Source: Arcobacter nitrofigilis DSM 7299 (GTDB lineage: Bacteria > Campylobacterota > Campylobacteria > Campylobacterales > Arcobacteraceae). From it: a stretch of 64,000 nucleotides of DNA. Shown in pieces: positions 19,107-27,981 of the stretch (within the stretch, counting starts at the first letter, position 1; each line of letters opens with the position of its first letter). Below the pieces are notes generated by a model. The model saw only the letters and a program-made list of their open reading frames with translations. It had not been told where the DNA came from and did not search any database. The translations under genes were made by a program, and so were the position numbers. Location of the stretch: NCBI RefSeq assembly GCF_000092245.1, contig NC_014166.1, forward strand, positions 2,852,001-2,916,000, written 5' to 3'.

Positions 19107-20229
19107 TCATAAAATCCTTCAATCTATTTAATACCTCTTTAGTTTTTTGTTCATTTTCAACTAAGGCAATTCTTACATAACCTTGTCCTATCCCTTCTCT
19201 TCCTAAGAAACTTCCAGGTAATACTTTTATATTTTTTTCTTTATATAATCTTTTAGTAAATTCCAATTCATCACCAACTTTTAACCAAATATAAAAAGTC
19301 GCTTGTGGCATATCAAGTCCCAAAATCTCATGCGCCAATTCAAAATTCTTTTTATAAGTATCTCTAAAAACTTGCACATGCTCTTGCTCACTCCAAGCAG
19401 TTGCAGCTGCATATTGTAAAGGAATAGGTGCTGCACACCCTATATATGTTCTATACTTCATATAATCTTTTAAAATCTCTGCATCACCTGCAATAAACCC
19501 ACTTCTCAAGCCTGGTGCACTACTTCTTTTTGAAATAGAGTTAAGAACAAGTACATTTTTAAACTCACTATTTCCTGCATAAATACTTGCTTCTAAAAGT
19601 GAGCAGGGTTTGTTTTTTTCATCAAAATATATTTCAGAATAACACTCATCATTTATCAAAACAAAATCAAATTCTAAAGCTTTTTTAACCCACAAAGACA
19701 ATTCTTCTTTACTCATATTTGCAGCTGTTGGGTTATTTGGATAATTTAATACTACTAAATCACACTTTTTTAGTGTCTCATCATCTAAAATTGCTTTATA
19801 ATCATTCTCTTTAGTTAAATTAATATGGACAACTTCTGCCCTACTTGCAATTGCAGCACCTTCATATATTTGATAAAAAGGGTTTGTAAAAGCAATTGTT
19901 GGATTAGTTTTGTCAAACAAATAAAACTGCGGAAAATTAAATAAAACTTCCCTTGTACCAAAACAAGGAATAATATTATTTTCTTCTAATTTTACATCAA
20001 ATCTTTTATTTACAAACTCCATCATTGCTTGCTTTAAAAAACTTTCACCAGCAGTTTTTGGATAATTTCTTAAAAATTTAGTATGATTAGCTAAACTGTC
20101 TTGGATAAATTGTGGTGTTTCAAACTGAGGTTCACCAATAGTTAATGCACTCGCTTCGTATGAGCTATTTGGCTCAATTCCATCTAATAATTCATTTAAT
20201 TTCTCAAAAGGATATTTTTCAAATACCAT
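19099..20229 (-). CDS. dapC: Succinyldiaminopimelate aminotransferase-like (DapC), PLP class I
   Basis: Fold-type I aminotransferase of 376 residues. The PLP lysine sits in LNSISKRSSAPGLRSGF (S-x-S-K near residue 230), with NYPNNPTAANMS and the DECYSEIYF segment supplying other cofactor contacts. In Campylobacterota a closely similar enzyme is annotated as the succinyl-DAP transaminase of the lysine/meso-DAP route. Position just upstream of murC fits that role, since DAP is a peptidoglycan precursor. Another substrate cannot be excluded by sequence alone. It overlaps the following gene by 8 bases. Confidence 0.82.
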   Translation of the reverse strand: MVFEKYPFEKLNELLDGIEPNSSYEASALTIGEPQFETPQFIQDSLANHTKFLRNYPKTAGESFLKQAMMEFVNKRFDVKLEENNIIPCFGTREVLFNFPQFYLFDKTNPTIAFTNPFYQIYEGAAIASRAEVVHINLTKENDYKAILDDETLKKCDLVVLNYPNNPTAANMSKEELSLWVKKALEFDFVLINDECYSEIYFDEKNKPCSLLEASIYAGNSEFKNVLVLNSISKRSSAPGLRSGFIAGDAEILKDYMKYRTYIGCAAPIPLQYAAATAWSEQEHVQVFRDTYKKNFELAHEILGLDMPQATFYIWLKVGDELEFTKRLYKEKNIKVLPGSFLGREGIGQGYVRIALVENEQKTKEVLNRLKDFMND

Positions 20230-20242
20230 CTCTTACCTTTTT

Positions 20243-21667
20243 TTAGTTTTCTATTACTGGGATTAATAGTTGATTGTTTTCTTTTATATCAAAAGACAAT
20301 AAATCAGAATTTGTATAAAAAAGTTTATTAAGTTTTCTTCTTAAAAACATATCTTTTTTTAAAGGTAAAATCTGAAGTATATTTTTTTGATTTTTTAGCT
20401 CTCTTATAGGATTTTTTTCTTTAGAAATAATCTCAACTTTTTGTCCAAATATTTTTGCCAAATTTTCAAAGTGATCTAAAATATATGACTTATCGGATTG
20501 TCCAGTTGGATCCATATTAAATATTTTTGTTTTTAGTTTTAATTGACTTGAAACATCAAATATTATTGGAGAGATTTGTTCATATGATTTTGTATCATTT
20601 AATAAAATTATACTATTTTTTATCGTAGTTATATCACCTAAACCAGCTTTTAAAATAGGAATTCGAAGATCAACTAGTTTAGAGATTCCCTCTTTATTTT
20701 TAAATAATTCATATGAAATCATCATAAGGCCAATATCAAATGTCCTTAAATCTTTTTTCAATAATGCATCAAAGCCCAAATTTCCATAATCTATTTCAAT
20801 AATAAGATTATTAACTTCACCTAATTCATTTTTAATAAAACCCATCAAATCAACAGTTGTGGGTCTTGTAATTCTTAATATAAGTTTTTGGTTTTTTATT
20901 ACTTGATTTAGATATTTTACTTCTACCACACACTTTTTAACGGTTTCTACAGATTGTAAATATAAATCTAAATACAAATACAAGTTATGTCCAAATGGCA
21001 TAGGAAATTGCCCTTGAGTTTTTCCTATTGCATTATATACTTGCATTAAAACTTCAGGTTTTCCTATTACTAAAATCACATCATTTGGTTTTAGAATAAG
21101 TGAAGGTTTGATTTTTATCATTTGTTGTTTTCGATAAAGACCAAAAATTTTCCACTCTCTTTGTTCGATTGAGCCTATATATCTGTAAGCATATGAGCTA
21201 CCAAATGGAATTCTTATTTCCATTATCTCACCTTGTTTTAAGCCAATATTTTGGGCAACAACTGGGATATTTGGAAGCCTTTCAACCATTCCATTTGCAA
21301 GAACATCTATTCCCTTATAAATATTTATGTGTTGGTCAGAAAGGTCAATTCCCCAATAATCCAAAATACTCATTTGCATTTTTGGTTTTTCTTCTTTTAT
21401 GTTTTTTATTACATTTAACATCTCATCTTTTGAGTTAAGTGCAATAAGAGCTTGGGCATGGATATCTTTATCTAATACCATTGCAAGTTTTGATTTAGAA
21501 GTTGGATCAAACTTAAAAAATGTAAAATTTGAAGGTCTTTTTTCAGGAATGATAGCTTCATTCATGTAAACAACATCATATGAGTTATCACCGGTATTTG
21601 TCTCCATTATTCTTTGAAGAAGTTTTTTAGCAACAATACCATCTAATATAATTAATATCTTTTTCAT
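20243..21667 (-). CDS. COG3400 family protein with TrkA_C (RCK_C) region
   Basis: A 474-residue cytoplasmic protein without membrane helices. The N-terminus (MKKILIILDGIVAKKLLQRI) is a Rossmann-like RCK fold. A region near residues 145-215 (GEIMEIRIPFGSSYAYRYIGSI through LKPNDVILVIGKPEVL) is a typical TrkA_C ligand domain. The rest is a second alpha/beta half. COG3400 proteins are found widely in Campylobacterota; a link with potassium channels or transport is suggested by the domain, but no channel gene is adjacent. It precedes the DapC-like gene by 13 bases. Confidence 0.75.
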   Translation of the reverse strand: MKKILIILDGIVAKKLLQRIMETNTGDNSYDVVYMNEAIIPEKRPSNFTFFKFDPTSKSKLAMVLDKDIHAQALIALNSKDEMLNVIKNIKEEKPKMQMSILDYWGIDLSDQHINIYKGIDVLANGMVERLPNIPVVAQNIGLKQGEIMEIRIPFGSSYAYRYIGSIEQREWKIFGLYRKQQMIKIKPSLILKPNDVILVIGKPEVLMQVYNAIGKTQGQFPMPFGHNLYLYLDLYLQSVETVKKCVVEVKYLNQVIKNQKLILRITRPTTVDLMGFIKNELGEVNNLIIEIDYGNLGFDALLKKDLRTFDIGLMMISYELFKNKEGISKLVDLRIPILKAGLGDITTIKNSIILLNDTKSYEQISPIIFDVSSQLKLKTKIFNMDPTGQSDKSYILDHFENLAKIFGQKVEIISKEKNPIRELKNQKNILQILPLKKDMFLRRKLNKLFYTNSDLLSFDIKENNQLLIPVIEN

Positions 21668-21702
21668 TAAGATATTATATCTAAAACTTCTAAAGATTAA
21701 TT

Positions 21703-22560
21703 TTATTTACTTTTGAGTTTAAAATACTCCAGATAAAAATCATTTAAGTCTTGAAGTTTTGGATCATCATTTTTAAAAAAATATATTTTTTTTACATTTG
21801 CAAATGCAAATATTTTTAACTTATCTTTATTATTTCCGAAATCTTTATTCATAATATTTGAAAACTCATAAAACCCCTTACTCAAATCTTTTCTAGCAAA
21901 ACCAATAGCAGTTAAAAAAATCTGTTTTGACTTTTTTATTATTTTAACTTGTCTCTTTATTTGAGGGTTTATTTTAACCATAGAGTTATATAAATCTTTT
22001 GTAACAACAGAAATACAATCTTTTTTAAAAAATACTTCTAATAAATTTTTACTTGCTTTTTGCTCATTTTTTAACTTTTTCAATGTATTTACTTTATTCT
22101 TATAAGTCAAATACTCTAGCCAAATCTTTTGTGAGGCATCATTATAATAGATATTTTTAATAGTCGAACTATCAAGATTAGATTCTGCATTTATATTTTT
22201 TATTAAATAATATTGGTCAAATATTTCATCAGATTGGCTCATTCCCCATGAATAATCTTTATATTTATCAATAAATTTTTTATTTTTATAATAAAACTCT
22301 GGGTCAATAACTATATTAGTGACCTTTTTATTTACATAGTCATTTAATAGTTTTTTACCATCTTCATAAAATTTTACTTTAAAGTTATGTCCATATGACT
22401 TATTTGTTATTTGTTTTAAAAAAACTTTTACTGCAATTTCTGCTTTATTTTTGTCTTCAAAAATTTTATTATATAAAATACCAACTGTTATACTTTCTTG
22501 GGCAAATAAAGTTGTTGAAAAAATAAGTATAAAAACTATTTTTTTAAATATTTTATTCAA
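21703..22560 (-). CDS. PhnD-like phosphate/phosphonate-type periplasmic binding protein
   Basis: A periplasmic binding-protein-like sequence of about 285 residues. The likely start is TTG at 22560, which gives LNKIFKKIVFILIFSTTLFAQ, a normal signal peptide; an ATG 60 bases further up would add a basic segment before the signal and overlap the kinase gene by 68 bases. The mature part begins ESITVGILYNKIFEDKNKAEI and has the order of strands seen in the PhnD/SsuA/transferrin superfamily. It overlaps the kinase stop by 8 bases. No transporter partner is present, so it may serve as the sensing partner of the kinase (inference). Confidence 0.75.
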   Translation of the reverse strand: MNKIFKKIVFILIFSTTLFAQESITVGILYNKIFEDKNKAEIAVKVFLKQITNKSYGHNFKVKFYEDGKKLLNDYVNKKVTNIVIDPEFYYKNKKFIDKYKDYSWGMSQSDEIFDQYYLIKNINAESNLDSSTIKNIYYNDASQKIWLEYLTYKNKVNTLKKLKNEQKASKNLLEVFFKKDCISVVTKDLYNSMVKINPQIKRQVKIIKKSKQIFLTAIGFARKDLSKGFYEFSNIMNKDFGNNKDKLKIFAFANVKKIYFFKNDDPKLQDLNDFYLEYFKLKSK

Positions 22561-24067
22561 AAGTATTCTTTTTAATTGGTAAACTAATAGTAAAAACTGC
22601 ACCTTCCTTACTATTTTCAACTTCTAATTTACCATGCATATTTTGTTCTATTATGACCTTTGACATATACAGCCCTATCCCTGTTCCTTGGCTTTTGTGT
22701 TTAGTTGTAAAATAAGGATCAAAGATTTTTTTAATTACATTATTTTTTATTCCACCAGCATTATCTTCTATTCTTAAGCATACATAATTATCTTTTTCAA
22801 AAGAATAAATTTTTATTTTAGGTTCTTTTATTTTATTTAATATAACTGCATCTTTTGCATTAGATAAAATATTTAGTAAAGCTTGTGAATACTCATTTGA
22901 TATTCCATATGCTTTTTTATCTGTAGTATAATTTTTTTCTACTTTTATAAAATGAAATTCAAAAGTATCTTTTACTAAACGTAAAGAATCTTCAACCTTT
23001 TGTTTTATATTAAAATACTCTTTTTCTTTATCTTCTTTAAAAAAGTTTCTAAAATCATCAATTGTTTTTGATAAATAATTAGATGAATTAATTATTCCAG
23101 TAAGTTTTTCTACTTCTGCTTTTTTATCTTCGTTTATGCCAAGTTCTTTAATTAGTTTCATTCCACTTGCTGCTGTTGTAATTACAGAGAGTGGTTGTCT
23201 CCATTGATGTGCAATATTTCCAATCATTTCACCCATTGCTGCTAGTCTTGATTGTTGAATTAATAAAGCTTCTCGTCTAAAGCCTTTTTGGATCTCACTT
23301 TTCAATTGTTTATTTGATTTTTTTAATTCTTTATGTGAAAGTTCTATTTTTTGGAGCATATGATTAAAAGAGTTTGCTAATTCTCCAAGCTCATCATTAC
23401 TTTTATAATTACTTCTAAGTTCAAATTGACCTTTTGCAATGTTTTTTGTAATCTCATTTAGATGAATAATGGGCTCAGCAAATAGTTTTGCAATAAAATA
23501 TGATAAACAAATAATTATAAAAAGAATTAATAAAAAAAACATTATAAAGTTACCATACATATTTTCCAATAACTTATTATACTTATCCAAAGAGACACTA
23601 ATATGTAACCAACCCCATTTCGTATCAGAAAAAATTATTGGAAAAACATAATGAAATACTTTTTCTTTTAATATTGGTGAATATATTATTTTATAGCTAG
23701 GTTGATCTTTTTCTAAGTTTGTATAAGTATCATCAATCTTATTTTCATACGACCAGGTATCTCTTTTTATTACATAGTTTTTTTCATTTGTTTTTGAAAA
23801 TATTATTGATTTTATACTTTTATCTTTTTCCATAAAGTTTTTTGAATAATCTAATATTTTATAACCATCATTCAAAATGATTCCATCAGTATTTACATAA
23901 ACGATTATATTAGCTATAGAATTAGCTTCTAAACTCAAAGATTTTATAATCTCTTTTTTTTGACTAAAAAACATATATATATAAAAAATAAAACTAAAAA
24001 GCATTATTGTTAGAAATATCACTTTAAAAATTTTGACTAAAATTTTTTTATTTTTAAAAAAAACCAC
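22553..24067 (-). CDS. Membrane sensor histidine kinase
   Basis: A 504-residue kinase with two membrane helices (about 12-32 and 173-195) around a periplasmic sensor of about 140 residues, then HAMP (EPIIHLNEITKNIAKGQFELR), a coiled coil, and a HisKA/HATPase core. The phospho-acceptor is His287 in IAHQWRQPLSVI, the H-box common in Campylobacterota. N-box NILSNAKDA, G1 DNAGG and G2 GTGIGLYMSK are intact. The start is GTG after AAAGGGG. It follows the TolC-like gene by 10 bases and overlaps the PhnD-like gene. No response regulator is adjacent. Confidence 0.93.
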   Translation of the reverse strand: MVFFKNKKILVKIFKVIFLTIMLFSFIFYIYMFFSQKKEIIKSLSLEANSIANIIVYVNTDGIILNDGYKILDYSKNFMEKDKSIKSIIFSKTNEKNYVIKRDTWSYENKIDDTYTNLEKDQPSYKIIYSPILKEKVFHYVFPIIFSDTKWGWLHISVSLDKYNKLLENMYGNFIMFFLLILFIIICLSYFIAKLFAEPIIHLNEITKNIAKGQFELRSNYKSNDELGELANSFNHMLQKIELSHKELKKSNKQLKSEIQKGFRREALLIQQSRLAAMGEMIGNIAHQWRQPLSVITTAASGMKLIKELGINEDKKAEVEKLTGIINSSNYLSKTIDDFRNFFKEDKEKEYFNIKQKVEDSLRLVKDTFEFHFIKVEKNYTTDKKAYGISNEYSQALLNILSNAKDAVILNKIKEPKIKIYSFEKDNYVCLRIEDNAGGIKNNVIKKIFDPYFTTKHKSQGTGIGLYMSKVIIEQNMHGKLEVENSKEGAVFTISLPIKKNTFE

Positions 24068-24077
24068 CTAACCCCTT

Positions 24078-25535
24078 TTATAATTTATTGCTAATTTCTT
24101 TTCCAACTAATTTATCAATTGTAGCTAATGATATCAAATAATTATGAACACTTTTTAAATATTGTGTTTTTACAAATACTTCCATAAGCTGAGATTGCAC
24201 TAAATCACTAGCTTGTACCATCTCAAATTTATAAGCATCAAAATTCATTTTACTACTTTCATCAGCTATTTCTGAAGATTCTTTTAAATTCATTATTTCT
24301 TTATAACCATAAGAACTTTTCAAAAATTCATTTTTTAACTGTACCGCAATCATATTTTCTATTAAATATTTTTGTTCATTTATTACTTTTTTATCAATTT
24401 TACTCTCTAGAATTTTATTTTTTGTTTTAAAACCATTAAATAAAGGTATTTTTACTACAACACCTAAACTCCACCTATTTTTATCATCTTGACTTAAATA
24501 TCCATATTTATACGAGTTATAAGTATGACTTACGTTAGCAAAAAGGTTCACTATTGGGTAGTTTTCAGATTTTACTTCTTTGATTTTTTCATCTTTGATT
24601 TTTAAAGCTAAATTGATACTATTTATATCAGGATTTAGAGTACTTGCTTGTTCAATAAGTTTTTGTATATTATTTTTCTGTTCTAAAATTTTTGATTTAT
24701 CATAAATAATTTTTATTTTGTCATCATATTCTAAGCCAACCAAACTTCCAATAGCACTTTCTAACATTTTTTTATTAAGCTCTAATTTTATTAAACTTGA
24801 TTTTAATAGGGAATTTAACAGTCTTATATTTAAATAATCTGTTCTTTTAATTTTTAAATCTGTTCCTTTTTCTAAAAACTCTTTTGTTAAATCTTCACTT
24901 AATTTCATATTTTTATAAATACTATTAAATAATTTATACAATTCATCAGTTATGATATATCCATAAAAATATTGTTTTACATCAAATACAATATTATTCT
25001 CATCTCTAACTATTGCTTCTTTTTTAACATATTTATTTAACCTTGCTTGTTCAATTATAGAAGATATTTTTCCACCTGTATAAACTGGATAATTAAATTC
25101 AACTTGACCTCTTACCGTATCTCTTCCCTTTGCAACTGTATCAATATCTGCATTTAAGGTACCTGCTGGAAATGCACTTGCAGGTTGTGAACTAATAGCT
25201 GCTTGTTTCGCATCTCTAGTTGCTCCTGCAGGTATTGACAAAGTATTTGCCAAGGCAAACATTTTAGTTGTTTCAGAAGATAAAGTAAAAACCCCTCTTT
25301 GTTCAAATACAGTATCTCTATCATCTCTATTTGCATATAATATTGTATCTATTGTTGGATAATTTGTACTTAGAGCTTGATTGTATTGAGCCTTTGCAAT
25401 TTCAAGGTTAAACCTTGAAATTTTATTCAATCCATTATTTTGCAAAGCTAAGTCAATGGCTTGTTGTAAGTTCAAAGTAATCTCTTTTGAATAAACACTA
25501 GAGATAAAAAAAACACATAAAATAATCATCTTCAT
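24078..25535 (-). CDS. TolC-family outer-membrane efflux protein
   Basis: A 485-residue outer-membrane protein. The signal peptide is the first ~17 residues (MKMIILCVFFISSVYS), followed by EITLNLQQAIDLALQNN, the typical opening of the OEP/TolC repeat, and long helices with alternating hydrophobic residues. TolC proteins form trimeric exit ducts for RND, ABC or MFS pumps, but no pump or adaptor gene lies here. Instead it is the first gene of a unit with the sensor kinase and PhnD-like protein, an unusual combination. Confidence 0.9.
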   Translation of the reverse strand: MKMIILCVFFISSVYSKEITLNLQQAIDLALQNNGLNKISRFNLEIAKAQYNQALSTNYPTIDTILYANRDDRDTVFEQRGVFTLSSETTKMFALANTLSIPAGATRDAKQAAISSQPASAFPAGTLNADIDTVAKGRDTVRGQVEFNYPVYTGGKISSIIEQARLNKYVKKEAIVRDENNIVFDVKQYFYGYIITDELYKLFNSIYKNMKLSEDLTKEFLEKGTDLKIKRTDYLNIRLLNSLLKSSLIKLELNKKMLESAIGSLVGLEYDDKIKIIYDKSKILEQKNNIQKLIEQASTLNPDINSINLALKIKDEKIKEVKSENYPIVNLFANVSHTYNSYKYGYLSQDDKNRWSLGVVVKIPLFNGFKTKNKILESKIDKKVINEQKYLIENMIAVQLKNEFLKSSYGYKEIMNLKESSEIADESSKMNFDAYKFEMVQASDLVQSQLMEVFVKTQYLKSVHNYLISLATIDKLVGKEISNKL

Positions 25536-25629
25536 AAAATAATAACCTTCTTTAAAAAATTATTATATTAGCATAATAATAATTAGACTTTAAAATCAAT
25601 ACTAAAATACTTGTTAATTTAACTTTAGA

Positions 25630-25635
25630 TATAAT
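25630..25635 (+). promoter_or_regulatory. Predicted -10 element upstream of tgt
   Basis: TATAAT in CTTTAGATATAATCACC, 28 bases before the tgt ATG, with ribosome site AAAAGGAAAA following. Confidence 0.65.
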
Positions 25636-25662
25636 CACCTTTTTAAAAGGAAAATAATTATA

Positions 25663-26793
25663 ATGCAGTTTAAAATAGATGGAAAATCTTTTCACAAAAC
25701 AAGAGCTTGTACAATTAAAACAGCTCACAGTACAATACAAACACCAGTATTTATGCCAGTTGGAACTCAAGCTACTGTAAAAGCTTTAGATGCTAATGAT
25801 ATGCTTAGCCTTGGTGCAAAAATTATTCTAGGAAATACTTATCACTTATACTTACGACCAGGAAGTGAGATAATCAAAAAGTTTGGAGGACTTCACGGCT
25901 TTTCGAAATTTCCAAACTCTTTTTTAACTGATTCTGGTGGCTTTCAAGCTTTTTCATTGGGAGATAATTCAAAACCAGATGAAAATGGAATAATGTTTAA
26001 ATCTCACCATGATGGTAGTAAACACTATTTTACACCTGAAAGTGTTCTTGATACTCAATATGAACTTGGAAGCGATATCATGATGATATTAGATGATTTG
26101 GTTGCTTTGCCAAATACAAAAGAGAGAATTAAAAAATCGATTGAAAGAACTACCGATTGGGCAGAAAAAGCAATCACTTATCATAAAAGCCAACAAGAAA
26201 AAGGTATAGGAATAAATCAAAATATCTTTGCCATAATTCAAGGTGGAACAGACAAAGAGTTTAGAAAACTAAGTGCCACACAACTTTGTGCATTAACTGA
26301 CTTTGATGGTTTTGCAATAGGAGGGCTAAGTGTTGGTGAACCAAATGCTGCTATGTACGAAACAGTTGAATGGACAACAGATTTTATGCCTGAAGATAAA
26401 CCTAGATACCTTATGGGTGTTGGAACACCAGAAGATTTAATAGAAAATATCGAACGTGGTGTTGATATGTTTGATTGTGTAATGCCCACAAGAAATGCAA
26501 GAAATGGTTCATTATTTACAACTTATGGAAAAATAGCAATTAAAAATGCAAAATTTAAAGAAGATGCTGAACCAATAGACAAAGCATGTGAATGTTACAC
26601 TTGTAAAAACTTTACAAAAGCATACTTAAATCACTTATTTAGAGCAGGTGAAATTACTTATTATAGACTTGCAACATTGCATAATATCCACTACTATTTA
26701 ACTCTTATGAGAGAAGCTAGAGAGGCAATTTTAGCTGATAATTGGGTAGAGTTTAAAAAAGAGTTTTATAAAAAAAGAGGCATTGAGATTTAG
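25663..26793 (+). CDS. tgt: tRNA-guanine transglycosylase (queuine/preQ1)
   Basis: Exchanges guanine 34 for preQ1 in tRNAs for Asp, Asn, His and Tyr. The 376-residue protein is full length. It shows [14 protein letters not shown] (with the catalytic Asp in LTDSGGF), [12 protein letters not shown], the [32 protein letters not shown] block with the second catalytic Asp, and the zinc site C-x-C-x2-C ([10 protein letters not shown]) with a downstream His. It has its own promoter and stands apart from other queuosine genes. Confidence 0.98.
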   Translation: MQFKIDGKSFHKTRACTIKTAHSTIQTPVFMPVGTQATVKALDANDMLSLGAKIILGNTYHLYLRPGSEIIKKFGGLHGFSKFPNSFLTDSGGFQAFSLGDNSKPDENGIMFKSHHDGSKHYFTPESVLDTQYELGSDIMMILDDLVALPNTKERIKKSIERTTDWAEKAITYHKSQQEKGIGINQNIFAIIQGGTDKEFRKLSATQLCALTDFDGFAIGGLSVGEPNAAMYETVEWTTDFMPEDKPRYLMGVGTPEDLIENIERGVDMFDCVMPTRNARNGSLFTTYGKIAIKNAKFKEDAEPIDKACECYTCKNFTKAYLNHLFRAGEITYYRLATLHNIHYYLTLMREAREAILADNWVEFKKEFYKKRGIEI

Positions 26794-26825
26794 TCTCATT
26801 AACCCCAGACAAAACTCTTTTTAGA

Positions 26826-26831
26826 TATAAT
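26826..26831 (+). promoter_or_regulatory. Predicted -10 element upstream of gatC
   Basis: TATAAT in TTTTTAGATATAATCC, 66 bases before the gatC ATG. The leader then contains two palindromes. Confidence 0.65.
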
Positions 26832-26864
26832 CCAAAAAATTGAAAATAGATAAATATTTCAGGT

Positions 26865-26890
26865 CCCTTTTAAAGGGCACCTTTTAAAGG
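26865..26890 (+). repeat. Tandem short palindromes in the gatC leader
   Basis: CCCTTTTAAAGGG (26865-26877) and CCTTTTAAAGG (26880-26890) share the 11-mer CCTTTTAAAGG at a 14-base period. Each can fold on itself or pair with the other. The second overlaps AAAGGA, the gatC ribosome site, 7 bases before the ATG. Confidence 0.7.
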
Positions 26891-26896
26891 AAAAAA

Positions 26897-27187
26897 ATGA
26901 CTATTGATGATACTACAATTGATAAATTAGCAAAACTTTCTAGTTTAGAAATTGATGAAAATAAAAGAGAATCACTAAAAAATGAATTGGGTGATATTAT
27001 TAATTTCGTTGAAAATTTAAATGAAATTGATGTAAGCCATATCGATGCAACATTTACAACTGTTGAGGGTGGAACACCACTTAGAGAAGATATTGCTAAC
27101 CAAGATTTAGATATGTCAAAACATATACTTTCACATGCACCAAAAAGTGAAAATGGATACTTTATAGTTCCAAAAATAATTGAATAA
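26897..27187 (+). CDS. gatC: Asp-tRNA(Asn)/Glu-tRNA(Gln) amidotransferase subunit C
   Basis: Small structural subunit of GatCAB, which converts misacylated Glu-tRNA(Gln) and Asp-tRNA(Asn). The 96-residue protein opens with IDKLAKLSSLEIDENKRESLKNELGDIINFVENLNEIDVSHID, the family pattern, and the DxLREDI-like segment (PLREDI). gatA and gatB are not adjacent, which is common in this phylum. The ArsC-like gene follows 6 bases later, so the two are co-transcribed. Confidence 0.95.
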   Translation: MTIDDTTIDKLAKLSSLEIDENKRESLKNELGDIINFVENLNEIDVSHIDATFTTVEGGTPLREDIANQDLDMSKHILSHAPKSENGYFIVPKIIE

Positions 27188-27193
27188 GGCCTT

Positions 27194-27538
27194 TTGATGA
27201 TAACTGTTTATGGAATCAAAACATGTGGAAGTGTACAAAAAGCACTAAAATTTTTCAAAGAGAATAATATAGAAGTGGATTTTTTTGATTTTAAAAAAGA
27301 GACTCCAAGTGCTCAAAAGGTAAAAATATGGAGCCAAAAAGCTGATATAAATATACTTTTTAATTCAAAAGGAACAAAATACAAAACTCTTCAATTAAAA
27401 GAGTTAAACTTAGATGCCAATGGTAAATATGAATGGTTATGTAAAGAGCCAATGCTTTTTAAAAGACCAGTTATAGAGTTTGATGATAAACTTATTGTAG
27501 CTTTTGATGAAGAACTTTATAAAAAGACTTTTTTATAA
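27194..27538 (+). CDS. ArsC/Spx-family thioredoxin-fold protein (YffB-like)
   Basis: A 114-residue ArsC-family protein. It has the family start ITVYGIKTCGSVQKALKFF with a single Cys at residue 11, and the second conserved block KRPVIEFDDKLIVAFDEE near the C-terminus. It lacks the arsenate-binding Arg triad and a second Cys at Cys+3, so it resembles the YffB/Spx branch rather than true arsenate reductase. Function is unknown. The first codons read ATG ATG ACT in the normal window of ribosome site spacing; the stop is embedded in a perfect hairpin. Confidence 0.82.
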   Translation: MMITVYGIKTCGSVQKALKFFKENNIEVDFFDFKKETPSAQKVKIWSQKADINILFNSKGTKYKTLQLKELNLDANGKYEWLCKEPMLFKRPVIEFDDKLIVAFDEELYKKTFL

Positions 27539-27546
27539 GTCTTTTT
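27521..27546. terminator. Perfect 10-bp hairpin over the ArsC-like stop codon
   Basis: AAAAAGACTT and AAGTCTTTTT with a 6-base loop TTTTAT. It includes the stop codon and lies 5 bases from the stop of the convergent gene. A-run and T-run flanks make it a likely bidirectional terminator. Confidence 0.8.
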
Positions 27547-27551
27547 ATAGG

Positions 27552-27884
27552 CTAAGCTAAATAATTATGCTCTACACAAGTTTCACAAGAGATAATATCT
27601 TCATACATAACTTTTTGTAATTTCAGATCTTTAAACTCTTTTGAAATTATTTCAATAGCTTCATTATTAGCTGAATATATTAGAGATCTACCCTCGTTAT
27701 TATTTACATAAACAATATCTTTTGTCTGTTCTAAGATATTATTTATGTGTTTCTCCCAATACTCTAAAAGTTCTTTATTATCACCAAGTTCATCATATTT
27801 GATATCCCATTGCAAACATAAATCAGGTAACAAAGCACAAGTTTTCTTATCAAAAAAGTCTAATGTTATACCCCATAGTTCCAT
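27552..27884 (-). CDS. Hypothetical protein with C-terminal CxxC
   Basis: A 110-residue soluble protein of unknown family. It opens MELWGITLDFFDKKTCALLPDLCLQW and ends with an SCETCVEHNYLA segment containing a C-x2-C pair; two further Cys lie near the N-terminus (residues 16 and 23), so a metal site or disulphide is possible (inference). It is convergent with the ArsC-like gene and has an ATG start with a nearby GGAG (AAAGGAGATT). No function can be assigned. Confidence 0.7.
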   Translation of the reverse strand: MELWGITLDFFDKKTCALLPDLCLQWDIKYDELGDNKELLEYWEKHINNILEQTKDIVYVNNNEGRSLIYSANNEAIEIISKEFKDLKLQKVMYEDIISCETCVEHNYLA

Positions 27885-27981
27885 AAAAAATCTCCTTTAT
27901 TATTATTCTAATCCATTAAACTTAAAAATATGAAAATTTTAAAAGTACTTATTTGTTTTCAGTTTCTATATTTTATCTAAT

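Noticed and set aside
22561-22620. Longer PhnD-like protein starting 60 bases further upstream
   Set aside because: It would put a basic tail before the signal peptide and overlap the kinase by 68 bases. The TTG at 22560 gives a normal signal peptide.
27194-27538. True arsenate reductase
   Set aside because: One catalytic-type Cys is present, but the arsenate-binding Arg set is not and no ars genes are near; kept as ArsC/Spx-like.
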